A stretch of DNA of 21,076 nucleotides. It comes from a virus. Below, one piece after another: positions 1 through 7,630 of the stretch. Every line of letters starts with the position of its first letter. Position 1 is the stretch's first letter. A program made the translations under genes and the position numbers. The stretch lies in the IMG/VR virus record IMGVR_UViG_3300021600_000034, positions 1-21,076 of that record; one strand, written 5' to 3'. The notes under the pieces were generated by a model. The model saw only the letters and a program-made list of their open reading frames with translations. It was not told where the DNA came from and searched no databases.

Positions 1-411
1 CGATGATACCGTCATCTTTTCAAATGGAATTGATCCTTCTTGAACCTCAATCATTATCGCTCTAATCTCAGTATCTGACTCACCAATACCTTGATAACAA
101 TTACCTTTGTAATAAAGTTTAACCCCAACTTGAGTTATAGTGTTTGTTTTCTCAACACCCACAACTCTTATGGTTGTCTTTGGTAAACCGAAAAAATATA
201 TTTCAACATCAACATCATCACCATCCTCCGATAAACAATATTTTTCAGATAGTTCTTCTTCAACAATTTGTCTAACACCAAAACGAATGTCTCGGTTACC
301 AAGTTCTCTTAACTTTGCCGTGTTGTAAACTGAATCAACAAAAACACATTGTTGAGCCATTGCGAGGTTACTAAGTAGTAAGTTACCTAGTAGTAAGATT
401 ATATTTCTCAT
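1..411 (-). CDS. Exported protein of unknown function, C-terminus outside window
   Basis: The frame is open from an ATG at 411 to the window edge, giving 137 residues with no stop, so the gene is partial. It begins MRNIILLLGNLLLSNLAMAQ, a clear signal peptide with cleavage after AMA. The mature part has two Cys (in QQCVF and EKYCL) and alternates short beta-like stretches (VDVEIYFFG, TTIRVVGVEK, VGVKLYYKG). Its order of a helix, strands and a Gly-rich turn (YQGIGES) loosely recalls the CsgG-like protein at 4241-4981, but I see no diagnostic motif, so a relationship is only a possibility. The ATG overlaps the stop of the nuclease gene as ATGA, so translation is probably coupled. It is the last visible member of the exported-protein run. 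Confidence 0.75.
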   Translation of the reverse strand, partial: MRNIILLLGNLLLSNLAMAQQCVFVDSVYNTAKLRELGNRDIRFGVRQIVEEELSEKYCLSEDGDDVDVEIYFFGLPKTTIRVVGVEKTNTITQVGVKLYYKGNCYQGIGESDTEIRAIMIEVQEGSIPFEKMTVSS

Positions 412-998
412 TTTATTTTATATTTTGTAAAGTCGGTTGATGATGGTTTCTCATTCTTGAAATAATACTTCTCTATTGTTTTTCCGTATTTAATTGTTTT
501 GTAATATCCATCAGGTATTGTTGCACCTGTTGGTAACACTATAGATTTAGGGGTGTAAACACAACGGATCTCAACAATAACAGATTTGTTTGTTTTCGCT
601 AATTCTCTTTCTCTTACCTCTAACAATCTCCAAGTTGTTCTGTTAAGGTTCTCTTGTTGTAATGAACAATTTAGATATGTGAACGTTTTAAATAATAATT
701 CTTTAGTACAATTAAAGTCTGCTGCCGGAGCCAAGTGTCCCTTATCGTATGGGTTATTTACATAATCCTTATCGTCAGATGTTAGGATTGAATCACAGGT
801 ATAAAAATCCATACCAGTTCTTGGTGCGGATCCGTTAGGACATTGTACCGTGTAACGAATAAACTTTGGTTGTTGTAATTTTTCTGAGTATACAATCTCA
901 AACATATCTGTTTTAATATAGATTGAATCTCTTAATGTTTTCTGACTAAAAACAAATAATGGTAATGTTAGTAATAACGTTAGTAATAATTTTTTCAT
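408..998 (-). CDS. Secreted DNA/RNA non-specific endonuclease (Serratia NucA/NUC1 family)
   Basis: This 196-residue protein starts with a signal peptide (MKKLLLTLLLTLPLFVFSQ), so it leaves the cytoplasm. It carries the hallmarks of the beta-beta-alpha-metal NUC1 nucleases: the DRGH-type motif as YDKGHLAPAADF (D85-H88, with His88 as the predicted general base) and the metal-site block LQQENLNRTTWRLLE, with Asn119 as the likely Mg2+ ligand. Family members cleave DNA and RNA without sequence preference. The length suits a minimal catalytic domain. It begins one base after the stop of the lectin gene and overlaps the next gene by ATGA, so it belongs to the exported-protein operon. Inference: in the periplasm or outside the cell it could destroy incoming phage DNA or scavenge nucleotides. 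Family assignment is strong; the role is open. Confidence 0.9.
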   Translation of the reverse strand: MKKLLLTLLLTLPLFVFSQKTLRDSIYIKTDMFEIVYSEKLQQPKFIRYTVQCPNGSAPRTGMDFYTCDSILTSDDKDYVNNPYDKGHLAPAADFNCTKELLFKTFTYLNCSLQQENLNRTTWRLLEVRERELAKTNKSVIVEIRCVYTPKSIVLPTGATIPDGYYKTIKYGKTIEKYYFKNEKPSSTDFTKYKIK

Positions 999-999
999 T

Positions 1000-2679
1000 T
1001 TAATATGTTACGGTTGTTTTATATCCAGGAGCGATCAAGTAATAGTTTTGTGACCCCCCACTTACAGGTGTGTTTATTGTCATAGATGATACACCAGGTA
1101 TTGTTATTCTTAGATCTGTTGTACTTGTTGTTAATGTTGTATATTGTGCTGGCGTGAATAATTTAGATGGTGTCATTGTTACCCACTCTAATTTAAAACC
1201 ATAACGTCTAAGATTAATGTAGTTTTCATCCGCAACATTTATTTTACCGTCATAGTTAACATCATATCTATGGTAGTGAATACTTTTAACTGAGGTTGTC
1301 CCCAAAACCAATTTAGAAACTTCAACCATATCTGTTACTTGTAGTGTGGTTACAGGTGTCATTGCATCATATTGTATGTACCACTCAACCGCAGGATTTG
1401 TTGATTGTGAAATACTATAATATCCTGACGAATTAGTATATACGGTTTGAAAAAGTACCCAAGGCGTGTAATCAACTATGTAATCAAATTCAAGCACATA
1501 GTTTAATGAACTGCTATTATTTAAGTCATTCCATTTACCACCACCAACAAATTGAGCATAATCCTCACCACCAGAATCATTTGGTTCACCTGGATTCCAA
1601 TTTGATACAGGATAAATACCATAACGATACGAATATAAATTATATGTTCTATTTACCTCATCAGCGGTTAATGATTTACTAAAAACTTGAAAGTCACCTA
1701 ACCTAAATGCCCCATATGCTCCCGAACCTAAGTTTGTTGTTTCCGTTAAACCTAAACCATAATATAAACCATTGCCACTTGATATTGGGTCTTGTCTATT
1801 TACGGTTGTTGTAGCAAAACTAACCCCATCTTTATATCCTGTTAATGTTGTTCCATCATATGTAAATCCTACTAAGTGCCAAGCATTAAGTGTAATAGAT
1901 GTTGAAATATTACCTGACATATTCCATACCGCCATTCTTAAAGTATTCCCACCTGTAATTTCAATTTGTGAGTCATGCCAACCACTTGTTGGACTACCAG
2001 TACCTAACTCAGTAACAATCACACCATTACCTGTTGGGTAAATCCAAGCCATTAAACTTGTTGTTGTTCCCGGTACTTTTGCTGCTAAGTTGTTTGTGAT
2101 TGCATATTGGTTAGTCCCATTAAATGTAAGGTACTTACCTGAGGTACTTGTATATGTTGGTGAGTTATAAAGTGTTGCATTTACACCTGATTTAATATCA
2201 GTTAATATAGAACCTGAGGTGTATGATGAAACATCATAATCTACCTGTAATCCATCTGTTACTTGTTTCTCAGTCCAACGATAACCGCCTAACGGTTCTG
2301 AATAATAATACCCCGCAACTCTATCTTGGTAATAACCAATCCACCCTGAAGGCCAAGTATTATAAACAAACGTATTTTCAGCAGTGGTTGAGAATGTAAC
2401 TAAATGTCCGTTCATCGCCTCACAAGCAGTCTTTGCATTTGTCCAAGTTGCAAGACCTGTAGATCTATAATATGAGTGTCCGTTGTAATTAGTTTGTGAG
2501 GTGAACCCATTCATTACTGGTGTTGTTCTTTTATACAACTTAACAGGTACATTAATCGCACCTGTTCCATCAGCATTATAGATATATCCTGAATACGTAA
2601 AAGTTTGTGTTAACCCTATAAATGGAAACACAAATAACATTATTGTTATTATTGCCCTACCAACATTCTTGCTCCACAT
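1000..2679 (-). CDS. Secreted multidomain adhesin: C-type lectin domain split by a LamG domain, with dockerin-like tail
   Basis: I prefer the ATG at 2679 over the in-frame ATG at 2718, because it starts directly with MWSKN and a signal peptide ending GLTQ, and it shortens the overlap with the upstream gene to 31 nt. Numbered from it, a beta-sandwich opens at about residue 29 (YSGYIYNADG). The first half of a C-type lectin fold follows at 65-137 (WTNAKTACEAMNGHLVTF; WIGYY). Then comes a LamG/concanavalin-like domain at about 142-352 (LTFNGTNQYAI; GFTYDGTTLTGYKDG). The lectin fold resumes at 353-399 with WNPGEPND (EPN type) and KWNDLN. The C-terminus has a dockerin-like Ca loop, DVNYDGKINVAD, near 473-484, plus a beta module shared with the 636-aa protein at 5702-7612. 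No T9SS sorting domain is visible, so its export beyond the periplasm is unexplained. Inferred role: glycan or surface binding. Confidence 0.85.
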   Translation of the reverse strand: MWSKNVGRAIITIMLFVFPFIGLTQTFTYSGYIYNADGTGAINVPVKLYKRTTPVMNGFTSQTNYNGHSYYRSTGLATWTNAKTACEAMNGHLVTFSTTAENTFVYNTWPSGWIGYYQDRVAGYYYSEPLGGYRWTEKQVTDGLQVDYDVSSYTSGSILTDIKSGVNATLYNSPTYTSTSGKYLTFNGTNQYAITNNLAAKVPGTTTSLMAWIYPTGNGVIVTELGTGSPTSGWHDSQIEITGGNTLRMAVWNMSGNISTSITLNAWHLVGFTYDGTTLTGYKDGVSFATTTVNRQDPISSGNGLYYGLGLTETTNLGSGAYGAFRLGDFQVFSKSLTADEVNRTYNLYSYRYGIYPVSNWNPGEPNDSGGEDYAQFVGGGKWNDLNNSSSLNYVLEFDYIVDYTPWVLFQTVYTNSSGYYSISQSTNPAVEWYIQYDAMTPVTTLQVTDMVEVSKLVLGTTSVKSIHYHRYDVNYDGKINVADENYINLRRYGFKLEWVTMTPSKLFTPAQYTTLTTSTTDLRITIPGVSSMTINTPVSGGSQNYYLIAPGYKTTVTY

Positions 2680-4244
2680 GTTACTGTATAATTTAAAGCA
2701 CTTGTTTTTAAATCCCAAGCACCACCTGCGTTTATGTTAAATTTAAACTTTTTTGTTAATTTAATGTTTGTACCAATACTTGGTAACATCACATAAGGCG
2801 ATTTCATCACTACATCGTTATAATAACTAACATAAGGTGCGTAAACAAATAGATTCATTAATTTTATATCAAATCGTTTACCTATTTTCATATCGTAAGT
2901 TGCTCCACCAATAACCGCAGTCCCTAAAAAAGATTCCCTATATACTTGACCATACGATACGGTTGCCATATAAATAAGTTTAAGTGATTTTGGTTTTTTA
3001 AATGTAAACATTTGACCTACGGCTATTGTTCCATATAATGATTTATTACCCACAAACCCTACTGTCAATGTACTTGACCCTATTATGATTGATTTAGGTC
3101 TAATGAATGCGTAAAATCCTGTTATGTTTGGACCTTTAAGTGCTGACGTATAATCAACTAAACATCCTGAACTTCTTTTACCGTCCCATCTCATTGCGGT
3201 ATAACCACCAGTTAATTTTAATCCTGTTTTAACGTCAGAGTTTTTAAAGTTAAACCCAATAAAATCCCCACTACCCACTATTGTTGGTTTGCCACCTTCT
3301 TTAGACGTTGGTGTTGATTTTATTGTTGTAGTTGCACCTCCTGTTATATTTGTTTTTCCTCCTCCTTCTTCCGAGGCTTTAGGTTCTTCCGTTTGACCAT
3401 TTCCTGTATTAGATTCACCATTCCCATTCCCACTATTAGAACTATTGCCAGTCCCGCTACCATTATTTCCATTCCCATTTTCATTTGTTGTTTGATTGTT
3501 TATTTCTGTTCCACCTTCACCATTTACAGATGGTTCAGTCGTTTGATTTCCAGCCTCATTTGATCCACCTTCAGTTGTAGTTCCTCCTGCTTGTGTTGAA
3601 TTTTCAGTTCCAACATTTTGATTAGAGGTTCCATTTCCTCCGTTTGTAGTTCCTTCATTTGATCCAGAAGTGGTTGTACCTCCTTGAGTAGAGTTACCTG
3701 TTCCATTCATTTGATTTTGAGTATTATTGGTTGTGGAGTTATTAGTATTTGTTGTATTACTATTATTAGTATTTGTTGTATTACTTCCACTTCCATTTTG
3801 GGAATTATTCCCTTTTTTGTTCTTATTGTTAGATCCCCCATTACTTAAAGAACTAACAGATCCTCCCAATATGTTGGTGGATCCACTTGCCAAATCAGAT
3901 ATTGATGATAGTGAGTTTAAAATTCCAAGAACATTTAATGCGGTACTTTGAGTTACATTAACCGCGGTACCTAAACCCACTATTTCAGAACAAGGACTAT
4001 TCGTACCATATTGTGAAAATATATTATTACTCCAATTGTCAAATGTTCCGTTTGTAAAGTCATTATAACTGAATGATCCAATTTCCCCGTAGTATGCAAC
4101 GGTGACGTTTCCGTTGATTGGTACTACTATCGTTTTTAGATTACCTGTACAAGGGTCCGTGTAACTATAATTGTAAGTTTGCGCATTTAGATTTAAAAAC
4201 CCAAACACGCAAAAGAACAATAGTATAATAACATTCAGTTTCAA
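2649..4244 (-). CDS. Exported protein with Asn/Gly/Thr/Ser-rich linker and barrel-like C-terminal domain
   Basis: A signal peptide (MKLNVIILLFFCVFGFLNLNAQ) is followed by about 110 ordered residues. From about residue 135 to 325 there is an extreme low-complexity linker of Asn, Gly, Thr, Ser, Gln and Glu (for example NTTNTNNSNTTNTNNS). The last 200 residues alternate amphipathic strands with turns (TLTVGFVGN, YGTIAVGQMF, LKLIYMATVSYG, KFKFNINAGGAW), which suggests an outer-membrane beta-barrel. The final residues (GARMLVGQ) lack the terminal aromatic usual in such barrels, so this is a weak call. The ATG overlaps the stop of the CsgG-like gene as ATGA, and the 3' end overlaps the lectin gene. 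I recognise no family. Inference: an outer-membrane partner of the CsgG-like lipoprotein, with the flexible linker reaching across the periplasm or outside the cell. Confidence 0.8.
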   Translation of the reverse strand: MKLNVIILLFFCVFGFLNLNAQTYNYSYTDPCTGNLKTIVVPINGNVTVAYYGEIGSFSYNDFTNGTFDNWSNNIFSQYGTNSPCSEIVGLGTAVNVTQSTALNVLGILNSLSSISDLASGSTNILGGSVSSLSNGGSNNKNKKGNNSQNGSGSNTTNTNNSNTTNTNNSTTNNTQNQMNGTGNSTQGGTTTSGSNEGTTNGGNGTSNQNVGTENSTQAGGTTTEGGSNEAGNQTTEPSVNGEGGTEINNQTTNENGNGNNGSGTGNSSNSGNGNGESNTGNGQTEEPKASEEGGGKTNITGGATTTIKSTPTSKEGGKPTIVGSGDFIGFNFKNSDVKTGLKLTGGYTAMRWDGKRSSGCLVDYTSALKGPNITGFYAFIRPKSIIIGSSTLTVGFVGNKSLYGTIAVGQMFTFKKPKSLKLIYMATVSYGQVYRESFLGTAVIGGATYDMKIGKRFDIKLMNLFVYAPYVSYYNDVVMKSPYVMLPSIGTNIKLTKKFKFNINAGGAWDLKTSALNYTVTCGARMLVGQ

Positions 4245-4981
4245 TTTTTAAATATACCTTTAGTAATAAGTCTACTAACGACTCTTGACGATGCCGTTTC
4301 CAATGCTTTCTTGGTAGTAATACCTATTGTTGATTGATTGAATTTAATCTCATCTGAAATATCACCTAATAATGATGATGTTTTCACCGTACTTGCCTCA
4401 CCTAATCCAGATCCAACGATTACTTGACTTGTTTCAGCATCCACAAATTTAATTTGTAATCCTAAACGTGTTGTTTGTGTTGTTGTTTGCTGACCATTAA
4501 TTTTCACAACCTCATCCTCAGATACACTGAAATCGTAGACTTCAATATATACAAAGTATTTTGCTAATATCACATTTCCTTTTACATCAATTTTATTAAC
4601 TGAAATACCTTTGTCGGACGCTTTATCCTGAGCAATCATTCGTTGTTTGATGTCTTCTTTTTCTTCGGTAAATACAAATCTACCCGTATATTCCAAATAC
4701 TCAATTACAATATTTGTCACACCTAAACCAACTCGTTTGTCTTTAAGTTCAGGATATAATCCATACAACTCCTCATTAATACCAATCTTTAGTAATTGGA
4801 TAGGAACTTGTATTGTATCATTATAATTTGATACATCATTAATTGATTGCTTCTTTTCAAATTCCGCTTGATATTGTTCAGTCTTTACAGACCCAATACC
4901 CCCTTCTTTTTGAGGGGGTTGGGCTTGTACTGTTTTACATCCAATCAGAAATAGTGATAATATGTAAAGTATTTTTCTCAT
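4241..4981 (-). CDS. CsgG-like lipoprotein (curli secretion channel family)
   Basis: The 246-residue product has a lipobox, LFLIGC, with Cys15 as the lipidation site, so it should be anchored in a membrane, most likely the outer one. The body follows the CsgG pattern: a helix-strand start (LGVTNIVIEYLEYTGRFVFTEE), a strand block around residues 140-190 ending in IKFVDAETSQVIVGSGLGEA, and a C-terminal helix FNQSTIGITTKKALETASS. CsgG forms a nonameric outer-membrane channel that exports amyloid subunits; related lipoproteins occur widely in Bacteroidota. No curlin repeat protein or recognisable CsgE/CsgF is visible here. The 5' end contains a 23-nt tandem duplication spanning the start codon. 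Carriage by a phage is unusual. Family membership is judged from pattern only, without a profile search. Confidence 0.75.
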   Translation of the reverse strand: MRKILYILSLFLIGCKTVQAQPPQKEGGIGSVKTEQYQAEFEKKQSINDVSNYNDTIQVPIQLLKIGINEELYGLYPELKDKRVGLGVTNIVIEYLEYTGRFVFTEEKEDIKQRMIAQDKASDKGISVNKIDVKGNVILAKYFVYIEVYDFSVSEDEVVKINGQQTTTQTTRLGLQIKFVDAETSQVIVGSGLGEASTVKTSSLLGDISDEIKFNQSTIGITTKKALETASSRVVSRLITKGIFKN

Positions 4982-5017
4982 AATATGTAAAGTATTTTTC
5001 TTACAATGTGTAAAGTG
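4958..5017. repeat. 23-nt tandem duplication across the CsgG-like start codon
   Basis: A 21-nt run beginning TAATATGTAAAG on the plus strand occurs at 4958-4978 and again at 4981-5001, a period of 23 nt. A third, decayed copy (AATGTGTAAAGTGGATTTTT) follows from 5005. The duplication straddles the start codon of the CsgG-like gene, so the leader repeats the first codons of the signal peptide. In the upstream copy the frame is broken, so only the inner ATG at 4981 is used. Confidence 0.8.
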
Positions 5018-5026
5018 GATTTTTTA

Positions 5027-5314
5027 TTACCCCTCCACTTCTTCTTCGTCTTTAGTTTTGTTTTTACCGGCAAAGTATTTATCAACCGATGCAATACCAA
5101 ATGAACCTAAAGTTATCCATAAAAATCCATCATAGATAAATTGATTTATTGGCATTTTTTGTCCGTGAAATCCTGTCCATATATCAACAGCTAAACATAA
5201 AACCATCATAATAAATGATCCAAAACCTACTATTGATTTCTCATTTATGTCGTTATGATCCATAAACATTCTTACAAAGAATGAATTTCTTTTTTTTGTT
5301 TTCTTTTCTACCAT
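5027..5314 (-). CDS. Small two-helix membrane protein, possible holin
   Basis: This 95-residue protein has a basic N-terminus (MVEKKTKKRNSFF). Two hydrophobic segments follow, near residues 29-47 (VGFGSFIMMVLCLAVDIWTG) and 62-77 (YDGFLWITLGSFGIAS), and the C-terminus is charged (KNKTKDEEEVEG). Two membrane spans, small size, charged ends and proximity to the lysin and L,D-transpeptidase-like genes fit a phage holin, but no holin signature is present, so this is inference. It sits 45 nt upstream of the CsgG-like gene. It could equally be a membrane accessory of the exported-protein run. Confidence 0.7.
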   Translation of the reverse strand: MVEKKTKKRNSFFVRMFMDHNDINEKSIVGFGSFIMMVLCLAVDIWTGFHGQKMPINQFIYDGFLWITLGSFGIASVDKYFAGKNKTKDEEEVEG

Positions 5315-5325
5315 TTTAATTTTAA

Positions 5326-5351
5326 TTTTAATTGTTTATTTTAATTGTTTA
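5326..5351. repeat. 13-nt perfect tandem repeat in intergenic leader
   Basis: The unit TTTTAATTGTTTA is present twice head to tail between the stop of the 109-aa gene and the start of the 95-aa gene, preceded by a partial TTTTAATTTTAA. It is pure A/T plus one G and most likely arose by slippage. No regulatory function can be read from it. Confidence 0.7.
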
Positions 5352-5681
5352 TTACCAAGATTCTTCCTCTTTTTTAGGTTGAGGTTGAGTTGGTTGTGTT
5401 GTTTCGTTTTTTGGTGTATGATTTTCATAAATAATAGTTCTCGTATTACCACCATTTTCAACTTTTTGTTTATTTTCTTGGTTTTGTTGTACGTTTACAA
5501 TTACAGGTTGTGCTGCCGGTTGTTCTGTTTTAGTTTCTTCTTTTGGTTCTTCATGACCACCAAATATTAATGTACTTACCCACACACCACCACCAGCAAT
5601 TACTGTAGTCAATGTACCGATTATTGTTTTTTTCAAACCTGACCATGTTCCATCATTGGTCTCTTGTACTTCTTCTGACAT
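5352..5681 (-). CDS. Single-pass membrane protein with Pro/Gln/Glu-rich tail
   Basis: This 109-residue product has an acidic N-terminus (MSEEVQETNDG) and one membrane segment at about 20-41 (IIGTLTTVIAGGGVWVSTLIFG). A long polar, disordered tail rich in Pro, Gln, Glu, Lys and Asn follows (KEETKTEQPAAQP; NVQQNQENKQK). The topology could be that of a spanin-like or tether protein reaching through the periplasm, but no family is recognised. It lies between the T9SS cargo gene (20 nt from its stop) and the two-helix membrane protein, so it is probably cotranscribed with both. The open frame, spacing and lack of competing frames support a real gene. Confidence 0.7.
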   Translation of the reverse strand: MSEEVQETNDGTWSGLKKTIIGTLTTVIAGGGVWVSTLIFGGHEEPKEETKTEQPAAQPVIVNVQQNQENKQKVENGGNTRTIIYENHTPKNETTQPTQPQPKKEEESW

Positions 5682-5701
5682 TTTTGTTTTTATTTATTTG
5701 T

Positions 5702-7612
5702 TTATTGTTTTACTATTCTTTCAAATGATGGTAAACCATTTTCTATAGTAAGTTTAACTACATACACACCAGGATCTAATTGTCCTAAATCTTTAGTGTA
5801 GTTATAAACCCCATTAGGGATTTGCGTATCCAAAATTGTAACTAACTTTCTACCCACAATATCATAAATCGTTAACGTAGCGTTTGTGGTTTCCTCAACT
5901 TTGAAGGTAATTGTTACTTCATCTTGATATGGGTTAGGAAATACTTCCATATTATTACCATTTAGAATTTTACCCCCTTCCATTTTCAATACTTGAAGTA
6001 TTCCGTTTGTTGGTGTTAAAGTTAAATCTTTAGATGTTGTGTTACCAGCAAACTTTCTTGTTGTATATAATGGACTAGCATCCCATAGATTCTGTGGTTG
6101 TAATGCCAAGAATTGTAACGTTACAACTTGATCACCATCTTTTAATGAGTTAGAATTGTTTGTTGGATCAAATCCACCCCAATCAATTTCACTATCATTA
6201 GGATTTATATATGTTAACCATTTCATAGAAGCAGCAGATGATATAACACCTTTAAATTGTAATAAGGTATCATTATATTTTAACCCAAACTGTAATGAAC
6301 TCAATTCAATCCCATTAGTATTAACTTTAACAGGAAGTTCAACTAAGTTTCCAGCTTGTACTGAAATGTGTGGTACATTTACCTCAATAGATTGTGTTGG
6401 GAAATCGTACTCAACTTTTGTATCAATAACATTATATATTTGGTTCTCTAAACCTGGTGCTGGCCCAACAACAACTTCAATAGGAGTTACACGAGCCATG
6501 TGATAACCTGTACCATTCGCATCACCCGGTACCATCACATAATAAACAACTGAATCAGGTTGACCCGGTAAGATTTCAAATGTGAAGTTAGTTACACCGG
6601 CAATTGTAGATGTAAAGTTAGTTGATGATCCGTTGATTGTTGTGTATTGTGGCGTTGTAAAGAACTTAACATCTTTGGTATTGTTAGGCCAAGATGTAAA
6701 TCTACCTGACACTCTACCAAATACTCCCCATACATCGGAGATTGTTGTATTGTTAGATCCGTTAACATCGGCAGTGTAGTAGTTAAACCCTGTCATTGTA
6801 CCGTTACCCAATACCCACTGATTAATTAGTTGAGCATCTGTTGATGAAATAACATTACCTACACCCATAGTATCACCTTGTACTGCCAAACGAACATCCC
6901 AATAAGTTGTATCTAAAGGAACTGAAATATTAAATTGTCCGTTGTTGTTTGTAGTATATACAGAGTGTTGAGCCCAAGTAGAACCACCTAATGGTCTTTT
7001 TTCTAATGCTAACTTTAATGTTTTTGCTCCCGTACCAGTTACGTTTGTAAATGTTCCGTGATAAGCAAAATTCACAGGTGTAAATACACCACCATAGTTA
7101 TGAACACTTAAAGTAGTGTCCATACCATCTTGTTTAGCCGCATATGGTGTGAACGTTTGTAAACCTGTCCAAGTTAAGTTACTTATAGATGCCAAGTTGT
7201 TGAACGTTGCTGCAGCAGCGTGGGTGAATGTAATTAAGAATCTTTCACCATTTGGAATTGTATAAGACGCACTTGGTCCTGTATAACTTAAAGTAACAGT
7301 AATGTACCCGTTAGCAGCACTAGTAATATACTGAAGGTCTAAGTTTGTTGTTGACCCTATTAAAGATACCGTTGCATTTGTAAATGCGATCTTATCGTAG
7401 AATACTCTGAACTGAACCCCCGCAAACTTTGTTAGGGTTGTGTTTTGTAATGTAATTTTAGCCGTCGTATTACCTTGTGCTGTTGTACCAACTTGGTATT
7501 GAGACGCGATGATACCCCATAAACCATTTGATGGTGCTGCAGGTACTTGTGCTTTACCGATAAACGGTAATAAGAATAAAAGTCCAAATAAAAGACCTTT
7601 TAGTTTTTTCAT
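5702..7612 (-). CDS. T9SS-exported protein with cohesin-like and dockerin-like modules
   Basis: This 636-residue protein has a signal peptide (MKKLKGLLFGLLFLLPFIGKAQ). Visible modules are: a cohesin-like beta-sandwich at about 40-150; a second beta module at 180-245; a dockerin-like segment at about 250-300 (ISSTDAQLINQWVLGN, then ADVNGSNNTTISD); and a second cohesin-like domain at about 405-540 (LELPV-type opening, SLQFGLKYNDTLLQF). Residues 555-636 form a type A T9SS C-terminal sorting domain: VFPNPYQDEVTI, LTIYDIVGRKL, GVYNYTKDL, LDPGVYVVKL and a basic end. That domain directs cargo through the Bacteroidota type IX system and is normally removed on export. The module at 240-370 is shared with the lectin protein at 1000-2679. 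A viral gene for T9SS cargo implies use of the host's secretion machine. Role unknown; perhaps a surface scaffold or adhesin. Confidence 0.9.
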   Translation of the reverse strand: MKKLKGLLFGLLFLLPFIGKAQVPAAPSNGLWGIIASQYQVGTTAQGNTTAKITLQNTTLTKFAGVQFRVFYDKIAFTNATVSLIGSTTNLDLQYITSAANGYITVTLSYTGPSASYTIPNGERFLITFTHAAAATFNNLASISNLTWTGLQTFTPYAAKQDGMDTTLSVHNYGGVFTPVNFAYHGTFTNVTGTGAKTLKLALEKRPLGGSTWAQHSVYTTNNNGQFNISVPLDTTYWDVRLAVQGDTMGVGNVISSTDAQLINQWVLGNGTMTGFNYYTADVNGSNNTTISDVWGVFGRVSGRFTSWPNNTKDVKFFTTPQYTTINGSSTNFTSTIAGVTNFTFEILPGQPDSVVYYVMVPGDANGTGYHMARVTPIEVVVGPAPGLENQIYNVIDTKVEYDFPTQSIEVNVPHISVQAGNLVELPVKVNTNGIELSSLQFGLKYNDTLLQFKGVISSAASMKWLTYINPNDSEIDWGGFDPTNNSNSLKDGDQVVTLQFLALQPQNLWDASPLYTTRKFAGNTTSKDLTLTPTNGILQVLKMEGGKILNGNNMEVFPNPYQDEVTITFKVEETTNATLTIYDIVGRKLVTILDTQIPNGVYNYTKDLGQLDPGVYVVKLTIENGLPSFERIVKQ

Positions 7613-7630
7613 TTTAGTAGTTTTTAAGTT

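Noticed and set aside
2677-2718. Start of the lectin gene at 2718
   Set aside because: It would add 13 residues before the signal peptide and deepen the overlap with the upstream gene; the ATG at 2679 starts the signal peptide cleanly.
3524-3951. Frames across the low-complexity linker (3524-3706 minus, 3727-3951 plus)
   Set aside because: They are out-of-frame readings of the Asn/Gly/Thr-rich segment of the 531-aa protein.
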